From contig NZ_KQ949024.1 of NCBI RefSeq assembly GCF_001514285.1, positions 380,405-444,404 of the forward strand: a DNA stretch of 64,000 bases, written 5' to 3'. The position numbers were made by a program, and so were the translations under genes. Below are positions 37,737-46,937 of the stretch, in pieces (positions within the stretch are counted from its first letter, which is position 1; every line of letters starts with the position of its first letter). Under the pieces are notes generated by a model. That model ran no database searches. It saw nothing but the letters and a program-made list of their open reading frames with translations, and had not been told where the DNA came from. This DNA is from Streptomyces sp. DSM 15324. Its GTDB lineage: Bacteria; Actinomycetota; Actinomycetes; Streptomycetales; Streptomycetaceae.

Positions 37737-39065
37737 ATGAGACATCGCGGCCGACATCGCCGGCGTAGGCGGGGCAGAGCGGTACGGGCGTTCCTGGCCG
37801 GGACGGCCCTCGCCCTCACCGCCGCCGCCACCATGATCAGCGCCTCCCAGGCCACGGTCACCGACGACGGCCCCGGGGCCCTGAAGCCGCCGGCCGCGGC
37901 CGCGGGGTCCGGACGGCCGGGGCTGATCCGGGACATGGTCCCGCAGGCCGATCTGGACCGGCTGGCGGGCGCGATGGGCCGACCGGTAGGAGTCGGCGCC
38001 GTGCTCGCCCGGGCCGACGGCGCGCTGCGCGACGCGGACGACTGTGCGACGGCCGAGCGCGCGGACCTCCCCGTCTCCCCCGCGGCCACCCGGGCGTACT
38101 GCTGGAACGGCGGCGACACCGAGGGCTGGCAGCCGGGCGCGGTCACCACCTCGGGCGACGCGGACGACGACGGTGTCTGGGGCAGCAACCGGGTCGTGCT
38201 CTCCGCCTGGTCGGACACCCGCGGCACCCCGGAGGACCAGGGGCTGGCGCGGGTCGCCTTCGTCGACGCCAACGACCTCGGCCGGCTCTCGTACACCTGG
38301 GTGCTGCTGGCCGTGCCGGTGGACGGCGGCCGGGACTACCGGGGGCTGGTCTCCCATGTCTCCGGGATGGTCTGGTACCAGGACAAGCTGCTGGTCACCG
38401 CCGACGACGGGGACAGGGCCGCGCTGTACGTGTACGACATGAACCGGGTCCAGCGCGCCGGCGTCCTCGGCGAGGCGGTCGGCCGCACGGACGGCGGCTG
38501 GTCGGCGCACGGCTACCGGTTCGTCCTGCCGGCCGTCGGCTCCTACCGGCTCGACGGCGGCGACGCCCCGCGGCCCACGACGATCTCCCTCGACCGCAGC
38601 ACCGCCCCGGACACGCTGGTCGCCGGCGAGTGGACCCTCGACGGCGGCGACCGGGTCGCCCGGCTGTGGCGCTATCCCTTCAGCACGGCCGCCGGTCACA
38701 CGGGTCTGCTCGCCGAGGGCGCCGACGGACGGGCGCGGGTGTCGGAGGCGTACGAGACGAAGCTCACCGGGGTGCGCGGCGTGCTGTCGTACGGCGGCGC
38801 CTGGTACGTCAGCCGGGCGGCCGGGGCCGGGGAGCGGCACGGTGCGCTGTGGCGGCAGTCCACCGCCGAGAAGGACGGGGCGCGGGCCGCGGAGTGCGGC
38901 GCCGACGGGTCGCACGCCTGCTGGAGCTCCCGCACGGAGTCCCTCTCCTACTGGGCGGAGACCGGCGAGGTCTGGGCCCAGTCCGGCCGCGTGCTGTTCG
39001 CCACACCCCTGTCCACGCTCGCGGGCACGGCCTCGGACCACCCGGCGCTCCTGCCGGCCCAGTAG
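37737..39065 (+). CDS. Secreted or membrane-anchored protein of unknown function
   Basis: 442 residues. A strongly basic start (RHRGRHRRRRRGR) and one hydrophobic helix (AFLAGTALALTAAATMISAS) direct export; no clear cleavage or lipobox. The exported part has many GGDxDGVWGSN-like, VWYQDKLLVTADDG and YVYDMNRVQRAG segments suggesting a beta-propeller-like fold, and four cysteines spaced for two disulfides. No catalytic motif recognised. GGGAGGA precedes the ATG by six bases. The 243-bp region before it carries no gene. Confidence 0.7.
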   Translation: MRHRGRHRRRRRGRAVRAFLAGTALALTAAATMISASQATVTDDGPGALKPPAAAAGSGRPGLIRDMVPQADLDRLAGAMGRPVGVGAVLARADGALRDADDCATAERADLPVSPAATRAYCWNGGDTEGWQPGAVTTSGDADDDGVWGSNRVVLSAWSDTRGTPEDQGLARVAFVDANDLGRLSYTWVLLAVPVDGGRDYRGLVSHVSGMVWYQDKLLVTADDGDRAALYVYDMNRVQRAGVLGEAVGRTDGGWSAHGYRFVLPAVGSYRLDGGDAPRPTTISLDRSTAPDTLVAGEWTLDGGDRVARLWRYPFSTAAGHTGLLAEGADGRARVSEAYETKLTGVRGVLSYGGAWYVSRAAGAGERHGALWRQSTAEKDGARAAECGADGSHACWSSRTESLSYWAETGEVWAQSGRVLFATPLSTLAGTASDHPALLPAQ

Positions 39066-39170
39066 GAGGCGGAACGGCGGGGCACGGCAGGAGGAACCCG
39101 GGCCCCGTTCGACCGGCCGCCCCGCGGACGGCGATCGACAGACCCTCTGCCGTGATGATTCCCTGGCCGC

Positions 39171-39743
39171 ATGACCCACATCCCCGTGACCACCTGGTCC
39201 CTGGAGCAGACCGCCCCGACCGATCTCCTGCCGGCCGCCGCGCCGGAGGGTGACGTCCGGATCGTCCGCGCCGTGGTGCCCTCACCCGAGTTCAGCCGCT
39301 TCCTCTACGCCTCCGTCGGCGGCGACATCCGCTGGATCGACCGGCTGGGCTGGCCGTACGCGCGCTGGGTCGAGCACCTGGCGCGCCCGGGGGTCGAGAC
39401 CTGGGTCGCCTACGACCACGGCACGCCCGCCGGGTACGTGGAGCTGGAGCCGCAGGACGACGGGGTCGTGGAGATCGTGTACTTCGGCCTGATCCCCGCC
39501 TTCCGGGGACGGCGGATCGGCGGGCACCTGCTGTCGTACGGGGCCGCCCGCGCCTGGGACCTCGGGGACCGCTGGCCGGGCCTGCCGCAGACCAAGCGGG
39601 TGTGGCTGCACACGTGCAGCCTGGACGGCGAGCACGCCCTGGCGAACTACCAGCGGCGGGGTTTCACGCTGTTCGACACCAGGGTGGAGGAACAGCCCGA
39701 GGTGGCCGCGCCGGGCCCCTGGCCTGGTGCGCAGGCCGGCTGA
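39171..39743 (+). CDS. GNAT-family N-acetyltransferase
   Basis: 190 residues with a central GNAT domain: TWVAYDHGTPAGYVELEPQ, VEIVYFGLIPAFRGRRIGGH (the acetyl-CoA pyrophosphate loop RGRRIG), then VWLHTCSLDGEHALANYQRR and GFTLFDTR. Substrate unknown. Ends 85 bases before the dyads of the sulfur operon, so the two units are probably separate. Confidence 0.88.
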   Translation: MTHIPVTTWSLEQTAPTDLLPAAAPEGDVRIVRAVVPSPEFSRFLYASVGGDIRWIDRLGWPYARWVEHLARPGVETWVAYDHGTPAGYVELEPQDDGVVEIVYFGLIPAFRGRRIGGHLLSYGAARAWDLGDRWPGLPQTKRVWLHTCSLDGEHALANYQRRGFTLFDTRVEEQPEVAAPGPWPGAQAG

Positions 39744-39828
39744 CCGGGCCGCGCATACCGGTTCTGACCTGCGGGGACAAGGGGCCGTGCGCGCCATGTG
39801 ATCGAGGACACCCGCGTCTCACATCTCG

Positions 39829-39872
39829 GGACAACGGTGTCCACATGGCGGATAAAGCTGGACTGTGTCCAG
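39829..39872. promoter_or_regulatory. Two operator-like dyads before the sulfur assimilation operon
   Basis: GGACA and TGTCC flank ACGG at 39829-39842, and CTGGAC and GTCCAG flank TGT at 39858-39872. Their centres are 29.5 bases apart and share a GGAC/GTCC core. They lie just before the leader peptide gene and probably overlap the promoter. A sulfur-responsive repressor is the likely ligand; the regulator is not in the window. Confidence 0.5.
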
Positions 39873-39894
39873 ATCGCCGTGCCACGCTTCCGTC

Positions 39895-39978
39895 ATGTCT
39901 GGAACTGGAATTGCCTTGGTGAGTCGGCGGCACGTCGACCTCGGCCGCATGTCCAGCGCCATCTGTCCGGCGGGCTGA
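39895..39978 (+). CDS. Putative Cys-containing leader peptide of the sulfite reductase operon
   Basis: 27-residue peptide starting MSGTGIALVSRRHVDLGR and ending SSAICPAG. The RRHVDL core and the SAICP end match the small peptides that precede sulfur-metabolism genes in many actinobacteria, where a near-terminal Cys codon (TGT here) is thought to sense cysteinyl-tRNA supply. It ends 137 bases before the sulfite reductase start. Codon use (TCT, GGA, ACT, ATT, TTG) is unlike the surrounding genes, consistent with a regulatory peptide. Confidence 0.78.
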   Translation: MSGTGIALVSRRHVDLGRMSSAICPAG

Positions 39979-40115
39979 CAGCACAGCGCCGCCGCGTCTC
40001 CTGATCCAGCCTTCCCCCCTGCCCTCCCCCCGCGCAACGACGCACACCTCTCCCCCATGCGCCCGTACGCGCAGGTCAGAGCCGCTTTCCGCCTGTCCCG
40101 AAGGACGTATTCACG

Positions 40116-41813
40116 ATGGCCGCCACCCCACAGAACCCTGCCGCCTCCGCGCCCCGCCGCAAGGTGAGTCGTCACCGCGGTGAGGGGCAGTGGGCCATGG
40201 GGCACCACACCCCGCTCAACGGCAACGAGCAGTTCAAGAAGGACGACGACGGTCTCAATGTGCGGACACGCATTGAGACGATCTACTCCAAGCGCGGCTT
40301 CGACTCGATCGACCCCAACGACCTGCGGGGCCGGATGCGCTGGTGGGGGCTGTACACCCAGCGCAAGCCCGGGATCGACGGCGGCAAGACCGCGATCCTG
40401 GAGCCGGAGGAGCTGGACGACAAGTACTTCATGCTGCGGGTGCGCATCGACGGCGGCCGGCTGACGACGCAGCAGCTGCGGGTGATCGGTGAGATCTCGC
40501 AGGAGTTCGCCCGGGGCAGCGCGGACATCACCGACCGGCAGAACATCCAGCTGCACTGGATCCGCATCGAGGACGTCCCGGAGATCTGGAACCGGCTGGA
40601 GGCCGTCGGCCTGTCCACCACCGAGGCCTGCGGTGACTGCCCGCGTGTCGTGATCGGCTCGCCGGTCGCCGGCATCGCCGAGGACGAGATCATCGACGGC
40701 ACCTGGGCGATCGACGAGATCCAGCGGCGGTACATCGGCAGCAAGGAGTTCTCCAACCTGCCGCGCAAGTTCAAGTCCGCGATCTCCGGCTCCCCGCTGC
40801 TGGACGTGGTGCACGAGATCAACGACATCGCGTTCGTCGGCGTCGAACACCCCGAGCACGGCCCCGGCTTCGACCTGTGGGTCGGCGGCGGTCTGTCCAC
40901 CAACCCCAAGATCGGCGTCCGGCTCGGCGCCTGGGTGCCGCTGGCCGAGGTCCCCGACGTCTGGGCCGGCGTGATCGGCATCTTCCGTGACTACGGATAC
41001 CGCCGGCTGCGCAACCGCGCCCGGCTGAAGTTCCTGGTCGCCGACTGGGGCCCGGAGAAGTTCCGCCAGGTGCTCCAGGACGAGTACCTCGAGCGTGAGC
41101 TGATCGACGGCCCCGCGCCCGCCGAGCCCACCTCGCGCTGGCGTGACCACGTCGGCGTGCACCGCCAGCAGGACGGCAACTTCTACGTCGGTTTCGCCCC
41201 GCGCGTCGGCCGGGTGGACGGCGCCACCCTGGCGAAGATCGCCGACCTCGCCGAGGCGCACGGCTCGGGCCGGGTGCGCACCACCGTCGAGCAGAAGATG
41301 ATCATCCTCGATGTGGTGGAGGACCAGGTCGACTCGCTGGTGGAGGCCCTCCAGGCGCTGGATCTGACCGCGAAGCCGTCCCCGTTCCGGCGCGGCACCA
41401 TGGCCTGCACCGGCATCGAGTACTGCAAGCTCGCCATCGTCGAGACCAAGCAGCGCGGCTCCGCCCTGATCGACGAGCTGGAGCGGCGGCTGCCGGACTT
41501 CGACGAGCCGCTGACCATCAACCTCAACGGCTGCCCGAACGCCTGCGCCCGTATCCAGGTCGCGGACATCGGTCTCAAGGGCCAGCTGGTGCTGAACGAG
41601 GCGGGCGAGCAGGTCGAGGGCTTCCAGGTGCACCTGGGCGGCGCCCTGGGCCTCCAGGCCGGCTTCGGCCGCAAGGTGCGCGGTCTGAAGGTGACCTCGG
41701 AGGAACTGCCCGACTACGTCGAGCGGGTGCTCAGGCGCTTCCAGGCGGAGCGCGAGGACGGCGAGCGGTTCGCCGTCTGGGCGGCGCGGGCCGGCGAGGA
41801 GGCCCTCTCATGA
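40116..41813 (+). CDS. sirA: Ferredoxin-dependent sulfite reductase (nitrite/sulfite reductase family)
   Basis: Reduces sulfite to sulfide with siroheme and a 4Fe-4S cluster; 565 residues, cytoplasmic. Cluster and siroheme ligands are the four cysteines of ACTGIEYC and NGCPNACAR. Siroheme phosphate binding is in TDRQNIQLHWI and FAPRVGRVDG; ACGDCPR lies near the active site. GAAGGACG precedes the ATG. It opens the sulfate-reduction operon: the following small gene starts on its stop codon (ATGA). The CbiX-type chelatase at the end of the cluster would supply siroheme. Confidence 0.94.
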   Translation: MAATPQNPAASAPRRKVSRHRGEGQWAMGHHTPLNGNEQFKKDDDGLNVRTRIETIYSKRGFDSIDPNDLRGRMRWWGLYTQRKPGIDGGKTAILEPEELDDKYFMLRVRIDGGRLTTQQLRVIGEISQEFARGSADITDRQNIQLHWIRIEDVPEIWNRLEAVGLSTTEACGDCPRVVIGSPVAGIAEDEIIDGTWAIDEIQRRYIGSKEFSNLPRKFKSAISGSPLLDVVHEINDIAFVGVEHPEHGPGFDLWVGGGLSTNPKIGVRLGAWVPLAEVPDVWAGVIGIFRDYGYRRLRNRARLKFLVADWGPEKFRQVLQDEYLERELIDGPAPAEPTSRWRDHVGVHRQQDGNFYVGFAPRVGRVDGATLAKIADLAEAHGSGRVRTTVEQKMIILDVVEDQVDSLVEALQALDLTAKPSPFRRGTMACTGIEYCKLAIVETKQRGSALIDELERRLPDFDEPLTINLNGCPNACARIQVADIGLKGQLVLNEAGEQVEGFQVHLGGALGLQAGFGRKVRGLKVTSEELPDYVERVLRRFQAEREDGERFAVWAARAGEEALS

Positions 41814-41989
41814 GCGAGCGGGCCGCCCCCTTCCACTGCCCCTACTGCGGCGACGAGGACCTGCGACCCAACGAACAGGGCCACGGCGCGTGGGAATGCG
41901 CGGCATGCAACCGAGCATTCCAGCTGAAGTTCCTCGGGCTGCTGGCCCGGGGCGTTCAGCGCACCGACACGGGAGGGGACCGGATATGA
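41810..41989 (+). CDS. Small zinc-ribbon protein of the sulfur operon
   Basis: 59 residues, with CPYCGDED and CAACNRAFQLKF as two CxxC knuckles that would bind one metal. The ATG overlaps the sulfite reductase stop (ATGA) and its own stop overlaps the cysH start (ATGA), so it is translated in step with both. It has no assigned function; position and metal knuckles suggest an accessory for cluster assembly, electron transfer or regulation of the reductases. Confidence 0.85.
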   Translation: MSERAAPFHCPYCGDEDLRPNEQGHGAWECAACNRAFQLKFLGLLARGVQRTDTGGDRI

Positions 41990-42696
41990 CGTCGGTTCAG
42001 GAAGGCCGTACGACCGAGGAGTTGAAGGCGCTCGCCGAGCAGGCGGGCCGTGACCTGGAGGACGCCTCCGCGCTGGAGATCCTCCAGTGGGCGGTGGACA
42101 CCTTCGGCAAGGGCTTCTGCGTGACCTCCTCCATGGAGGACGCGGTGGTCGCCCATCTGGCGTCCCGGGTCCTCAAGGGCGTGGACGTGGTGTTCCTGGA
42201 CACCGGCTACCACTTCCCGGAGACCATCGGCACCCGTGACGCGGTCGAGGCCGTGATGGACGTCAACGTCATCACGCTCACCCCGCGCCGGACCGTCGCC
42301 GAGCAGGACGCCGAGTACGGGCCGAAGCTGCACGACCGCGACCCCGACCTGTGCTGCAAACTGCGCAAGGTGGAACCGCTGGAGGAGGGGCTCGCGGGAT
42401 ACCGGGCCTGGGCCACCGGCCTGCGGCGCGACGAGTCCCCGACCCGGGCGAACACCCCGGTGGTCGGCTGGGACGAGAAGCGGCGGAAGGTCAAGATCTC
42501 GCCCATCGCCCGCTGGACCCAGGACGACGTCGACGCGTACATCACCGAGCACGGCGTCCTGTCCAACCCCCTGCTGATGGACGGCTACGCCTCCGTCGGC
42601 TGCGCCCCCTGCACCCGCCGGGTCCTGGAGGGCGAGGACGCGCGCGCCGGCCGCTGGGCGGGACGCGCCAAGACCGAGTGCGGACTGCACGGCTGA
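41986..42696 (+). CDS. cysH: Phosphoadenylyl/adenylyl-sulfate reductase
   Basis: Reduces APS (or PAPS) to sulfite using thioredoxin; 236 residues. The 4Fe-4S ligands of the assimilatory APS reductase type are present (DLCCKLRKVEPL and GCAPCTRR), favouring APS as substrate, and the catalytic Cys is in the C-terminal ECGLHG. Substrate loop FSxxD-like TSSMEDAVV and VFLDTGYHFPET are typical. ATG chosen because it overlaps the zinc-ribbon gene stop. A cysC kinase gene follows even though APS reductases do not need PAPS. Confidence 0.94.
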   Translation: MTSVQEGRTTEELKALAEQAGRDLEDASALEILQWAVDTFGKGFCVTSSMEDAVVAHLASRVLKGVDVVFLDTGYHFPETIGTRDAVEAVMDVNVITLTPRRTVAEQDAEYGPKLHDRDPDLCCKLRKVEPLEEGLAGYRAWATGLRRDESPTRANTPVVGWDEKRRKVKISPIARWTQDDVDAYITEHGVLSNPLLMDGYASVGCAPCTRRVLEGEDARAGRWAGRAKTECGLHG

Positions 42697-42740
42697 CCCC
42701 CATGACCGCGCCCACCGTGCCTACGACATTGGAGAACCAC

Positions 42741-43277
42741 GTGACGACCGGAGCCACCGTCTGGCTCACGGGTCTGCCGAGTGCCGGCAAGACCACCATC
42801 GCGTACGAGCTGGCCGGCCGGCTGCGCGAGGAGGGCCACCGCGTCGAGGTGCTCGACGGCGACGAGATCCGCGAGTTCATCTCCGCGGGCCTCGGCTTCA
42901 GCCGCGAGGACCGGCACACCAATGTGCAGCGCATCGGCTTCCTCGCCGAACTGCTCGCCCGCAACGGCGTGAAGGCGCTCGTGCCGGTGATCGCGCCGTA
43001 CGCGGACAGCCGGGAGGCGGTGCGCAAGCGCCACCAGGAGGGGGGATCGGCGTACCTGGAGGTGCATGTGGCCACTCCGGTCGAGGTGTGCTCCGTACGC
43101 GATGTGAAGGGCCTGTACGCCAAGCAGGCGTCGGGCGAGCTGAGCGGGCTGACCGGCGTCGACGACCCGTACGAGTCGCCGGAGTCGCCCGATCTGCGGA
43201 TCGAGTCCCAGAACCAGACCGTGCAGGAGTCCGCGGCGTCGGTGTACGCGCTGCTCAGCGAGAGGGGTTTGGTGTGA
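42741..43277 (+). CDS. cysC: Adenylyl-sulfate kinase
   Basis: Phosphorylates APS to PAPS; 178 residues. P-loop GLPSAGKTT, then DGDEIREFISAGLGFSREDR, NVQRIGFLAELLARNG and VCSVRDVKGLYAKQ are family motifs. I start at the GTG behind GGAG (VTTGATVWLTGLP); an upstream ATG at 42702 would add 13 residues but has no ribosome site. Its stop overlaps the cysD start (GTGA). Confidence 0.92.
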   Translation: MTTGATVWLTGLPSAGKTTIAYELAGRLREEGHRVEVLDGDEIREFISAGLGFSREDRHTNVQRIGFLAELLARNGVKALVPVIAPYADSREAVRKRHQEGGSAYLEVHVATPVEVCSVRDVKGLYAKQASGELSGLTGVDDPYESPESPDLRIESQNQTVQESAASVYALLSERGLV

Positions 43278-44209
43278 CGACCGTCGCCACGGCCGATGAG
43301 GGCACGGCCAGTCCGTACGCCCTCAGCCATCTGGACGCGCTGGAGTCCGAGGCGGTGCACATCTTCCGCGAGGTCGCGGGCGAGTTCGAGAACCCGGTGA
43401 TCCTTTTCTCCGGCGGCAAGGACTCCATCCTCATGCTGCACCTCGCGCTGAAGGCGTTCGCCCCGGCCGCGATCCCCTTCTCGCTGCTGCACGTCGACAC
43501 CGGGCACAACTTCCCCGAGGTCATCGACTACCGCGACCGGGTCGTCGCCGAGCACGGGCTGCGGCTGCACGTCGCGTCCGTGCAGGACTACATCGACCGC
43601 GGGGTGCTGCGCGAGCGGCCCGACGGCACCCGCAACCCCCTGCAGACGCTGCCCCTCACCGAGAAGATCCAGGCGGAGAAGTTCGACGCCGTCTTCGGCG
43701 GCGGACGCCGCGACGAGGAGAAGGCCCGCGCCAAGGAGCGGGTGTTCTCGCTGCGCGACGAGTTCTCGCAGTGGGACCCGCGCCGGCAGCGGCCCGAGCT
43801 GTGGAACCTGTACAACGGCCGCCACGCCCCCGGCGAGCACGTCCGCGTCTTCCCGCTGTCCAACTGGACCGAGCTGGACGTCTGGCAGTACATCGCCCGC
43901 GAGGACATCGAACTGCCGGAGATCTACTTCGCGCACGAGCGGGAGGTCTTCCAGCGGTCCGGGATGTGGCTCACGGCCGGCGAGTGGGGCGGCCCCAAGG
44001 ACGGCGAGACCGTCGAGAAGCGCCTGGTGCGCTACCGGACCGTCGGTGACATGTCCTGCACCGGTGCCGTCGACTCCGACGCGGTGACCCTGGACCAGGT
44101 CATCACCGAGATCGCCGCCTCCCGGCTCACCGAGCGCGGCGCCACCCGCGCCGACGACAAGCTCTCCGAGGCCGCCATGGAGGACCGCAAGCGCGAGGGG
44201 TACTTCTAA
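43274..44209 (+). CDS. cysD: Sulfate adenylyltransferase subunit 2
   Basis: ATP sulfurylase small subunit, 311 residues, catalysing sulfate + ATP to APS with CysN. The PP-loop is FSGGKDSI; LLHVDTGHNFPEVIDYRD, FGGGRRDEEKARAKER and LSNWTELDVWQYI follow in the usual order. GTG start overlaps cysC; cysN begins two bases after its stop. Confidence 0.96.
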   Translation: MTTVATADEGTASPYALSHLDALESEAVHIFREVAGEFENPVILFSGGKDSILMLHLALKAFAPAAIPFSLLHVDTGHNFPEVIDYRDRVVAEHGLRLHVASVQDYIDRGVLRERPDGTRNPLQTLPLTEKIQAEKFDAVFGGGRRDEEKARAKERVFSLRDEFSQWDPRRQRPELWNLYNGRHAPGEHVRVFPLSNWTELDVWQYIAREDIELPEIYFAHEREVFQRSGMWLTAGEWGGPKDGETVEKRLVRYRTVGDMSCTGAVDSDAVTLDQVITEIAASRLTERGATRADDKLSEAAMEDRKREGYF

Positions 44210-44211
44210 CC

Positions 44212-45546
44212 ATGAGCACGCTCACCGCCGAGGAGCTCTCGGCCACCACCCTGCTGCGGTTCGCCACCGCCGGCTCCGTCGACGACGGCAAGTCCACCCT
44301 CGTCGGCCGGCTGCTGCACGACTCCAAGTCGGTCCTCACCGACCAGCTGGAGGCCGTGGAGCGCGCCTCGGCCGGCCGCGGCCAGGAGGGCCCGGACCTC
44401 GCCCTCCTCACCGACGGGCTGCGCGCCGAGCGCGAGCAGGGCATCACCATCGACGTCGCGTACCGCTACTTCGCCACGCCGAAGCGGCGGTTCATCCTCG
44501 CCGACACCCCGGGCCATGTGCAGTACACCCGCAACATGGTGACGGGCGCCTCCACGGCCGAGCTGACGGTGATCCTGGTCGACGCCCGCAACGGCGTCGT
44601 CGAGCAGACCCGCCGGCACGCGGCGATCGCGGCCCTGCTGCGCGTCCCGCACGTCGTCCTCGCCGTCAACAAGATGGACCTGGTGGACTACCGGGAGTCC
44701 GTGTTCGCCGCGATCGCCGAGGAGTTCACGGCGTACGCGACCGAGCTGGGCGTCCCCGAGGTCACCGCGATCCCGATCTCCGCGCTCGCCGGCGACAACG
44801 TGGTGGAGCCCTCCGCCACCATGGACTGGTACGGCGGCCCGACGGTCCTGGAGCACCTGGAGACCGTCCCCGTCAGCCACGACCTGGCACACTGCCACGC
44901 CCGGCTGCCCGTGCAGTACGTGATCCGGCCGCAGACCGCCGAGCACCCCGACTACCGGGGCTACGCGGGCCAGATCGCCGCCGGCACCTTCCGGGTGGGC
45001 GACCCGGTCACCGTGCTGCCCTCCGGCCGCACCTCGACGATCTCCGGGATCGACCTGCTGGGCGCGCCGGTGGACGTGGCGTGGACGACGCAGTCGGTGA
45101 CCGTGCTGCTCGCCGACGACATCGACGTCTCGCGCGGCGACCTGATCGTGCCCAGCAAGGACGCGCCCGCGACCACCCAGGACGTCGAGGCGACCGTCTG
45201 CCATGTGGCCGACCAGCCGCTGACCGTCGGTCACCGGGTGCTGATCAAGCACGGCACCCGTACCGTCAAGGCGATCGTCAAGGACATCCCGTCCCGGCTC
45301 ACACTCGACGACCTGTCCCTGCACCCGCACCCGGGACAGCTCGCCGCCAACGACATCGGCCGTGTGAAGATCCGCACCGCGGAACCGCTGCCGGTGGACT
45401 CCTACGCGGACTCGCGCCGTACGGGCTCGTTCATCCTGATCGACCCGGCGGACGGCACGACGCTGACCGCCGGCATGGTCGGCGAGTCGTTCGCCTCGCC
45501 CGAGCCCGTCAAGGACGAGTCCGACGACGACGGCTGGGACTTCTGA
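44212..45546 (+). CDS. cysN: Sulfate adenylyltransferase subunit 1 (GTPase)
   Basis: Regulatory GTPase partner of CysD, 444 residues, EF-Tu-like. G1 GSVDDGKST, G3 DTPGHVQYTRNM, G4 NKMDL, followed by two beta-barrel domains (about 225-420). The GTP cycle drives APS synthesis. It closes the reductive operon: 235 bases with only short frames separate it from the binding-protein gene, so the transporter may have its own promoter. Confidence 0.96.
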   Translation: MSTLTAEELSATTLLRFATAGSVDDGKSTLVGRLLHDSKSVLTDQLEAVERASAGRGQEGPDLALLTDGLRAEREQGITIDVAYRYFATPKRRFILADTPGHVQYTRNMVTGASTAELTVILVDARNGVVEQTRRHAAIAALLRVPHVVLAVNKMDLVDYRESVFAAIAEEFTAYATELGVPEVTAIPISALAGDNVVEPSATMDWYGGPTVLEHLETVPVSHDLAHCHARLPVQYVIRPQTAEHPDYRGYAGQIAAGTFRVGDPVTVLPSGRTSTISGIDLLGAPVDVAWTTQSVTVLLADDIDVSRGDLIVPSKDAPATTQDVEATVCHVADQPLTVGHRVLIKHGTRTVKAIVKDIPSRLTLDDLSLHPHPGQLAANDIGRVKIRTAEPLPVDSYADSRRTGSFILIDPADGTTLTAGMVGESFASPEPVKDESDDDGWDF

Positions 45547-45781
45547 TCATGAACTCCACGGATTTCTACGGGTCGTTCGCGAAGGAGGGCGGCCGGGTCG
45601 GCAGCGGCGCCCTCGGCAGCGGACAGGGCGGAGTGGCGCGATGTGTGCGCTGACGTACGCGCACTGCCTGCGCGCCCCGTCCCCCCACCCGACGTCCCGG
45701 ATGCGACGAAGACCCCTTGCCGATCACCCGGCCACGACCTGAAAGACCGTGACCGCCGGGCCAACGAGAGGAACCCCTCCC

Positions 45782-46903
45782 GTGCCTGCCAACCGCTCGA
45801 ACCGTTCGACGATCCTTCGCCGCGGCCTCGCCGCCGCAGCCGCTCTGCCCCTCCTGACCCTCGCCGCCTGCGGTTACGGGTCCGAGACCAAGGACACCAA
45901 CAAGAACGAGAAGGTCGCCGCCGGGGCGGAGAAGATCGACGGGGTCGACACCGTCAAGATCGGTTACTTCGGCAACCTGACCCACGCGACCGCGCTCGTC
46001 GGCCGTGAGCAGGGCATCTTCCAGAAGGCCCTCGGCGGCACGAAGGCCTCCTACGCCACCTTCAACGCCGGCCCCTCGGAGATCGAGGCGCTGAACGCCG
46101 GGTCCATCGACATCGGCTGGATCGGCCCCTCCCCCGCGATCAACGGCTACACCAAGTCCGACGGCAAGTCCCTGCGGATCATCGGCGGTTCGGCCTCCGG
46201 CGGCGTGAAGCTCGTCGTCAACCCGGCCAAGGTCAAGTCCCTCAAGGACGTCAAGGGCAAGAAGATCGCCACGCCTCAGCTCGGCAACACGCAGGACGTG
46301 GCGTTCCTCAACTGGATCGCCGACCAGGGCTGGAAGGTCGACGCGCAGAGCGGCAAGGGCGATGTCACCGTCGTCCGCAGCGACAACAAGGTCACCCCGG
46401 ACGCCTTCAAGGCGGGTTCGATCGACGGGGCGTGGGTGCCGGAGCCGACCGCGTCGAAGCTGGTCGCCGAGGGCGGCAAGGTGCTCCTCGACGAGGCGTC
46501 GCTGTGGCCCGACAAGAAGTTCGTGATCACGAACATCATCGTGTCGCAGAAGTTCCTCACCGAGCACCCGAAGGTCGTCGAGGCCGTGCTGAAGGGCTCG
46601 GTCGAGACCAACAAGTGGATCAACGCCAACCCGGACGAGGCGAAGGCGGCGGCGAACAAGCAGCTGGAGGCGGACTCCGGCAAGGCGCTGCCGACGAACG
46701 TCCTGGACCCGGCGTGGAAGTCGGTCCAGTTCATCAACGACCCGCTGGCCTCCACCCTCAACACCGAGGCGGAGCACGCGGTCAAGGCGGGACTGCTGGA
46801 GAAGCCCGACCTCAAGGGCATCTACGACCTGTCGATCCTGAACAAGGTCCTCAAGGCCGAGGGTGAGCCCGCCGTCGCCGACGCCGGTCTCGGCGTGAAC
46901 TGA
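45782..46903 (+). CDS. ssuA: Sulfonate/sulfur-source ABC transporter binding lipoprotein
   Basis: Periplasmic-type binding protein of the SsuA/NitT-TauT family, 373 residues. Signal with RRGLAAAAALPLLTLAACG gives a lipobox LAAC. VKIGYFGNLTHATALVGREQ, FNAGPSEIEALNAGSIDIGW and GGVKLVVNPAKVKSLKDVKG are characteristic. GTG start with AGAGGA upstream. It heads a set with ssuB and ssuC; placement after cysN points to organosulfur (sulfonate or sulfate ester) uptake, though no monooxygenase such as ssuD is present. Confidence 0.87.
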   Translation: MPANRSNRSTILRRGLAAAAALPLLTLAACGYGSETKDTNKNEKVAAGAEKIDGVDTVKIGYFGNLTHATALVGREQGIFQKALGGTKASYATFNAGPSEIEALNAGSIDIGWIGPSPAINGYTKSDGKSLRIIGGSASGGVKLVVNPAKVKSLKDVKGKKIATPQLGNTQDVAFLNWIADQGWKVDAQSGKGDVTVVRSDNKVTPDAFKAGSIDGAWVPEPTASKLVAEGGKVLLDEASLWPDKKFVITNIIVSQKFLTEHPKVVEAVLKGSVETNKWINANPDEAKAAANKQLEADSGKALPTNVLDPAWKSVQFINDPLASTLNTEAEHAVKAGLLEKPDLKGIYDLSILNKVLKAEGEPAVADAGLGVN

Positions 46904-46937
46904 CCGACGTCCCGATGAGTTCCAGGAGGTGACGACC

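Noticed and set aside
45549..45742. Two short frames before ssuA (34 residues from 45549; 33 residues from 45641 beginning MCALTYAHC)
   Set aside because: The second has early Cys codons and could be a sulfur leader, but neither has a ribosome site or resemblance to the leader at 39895.
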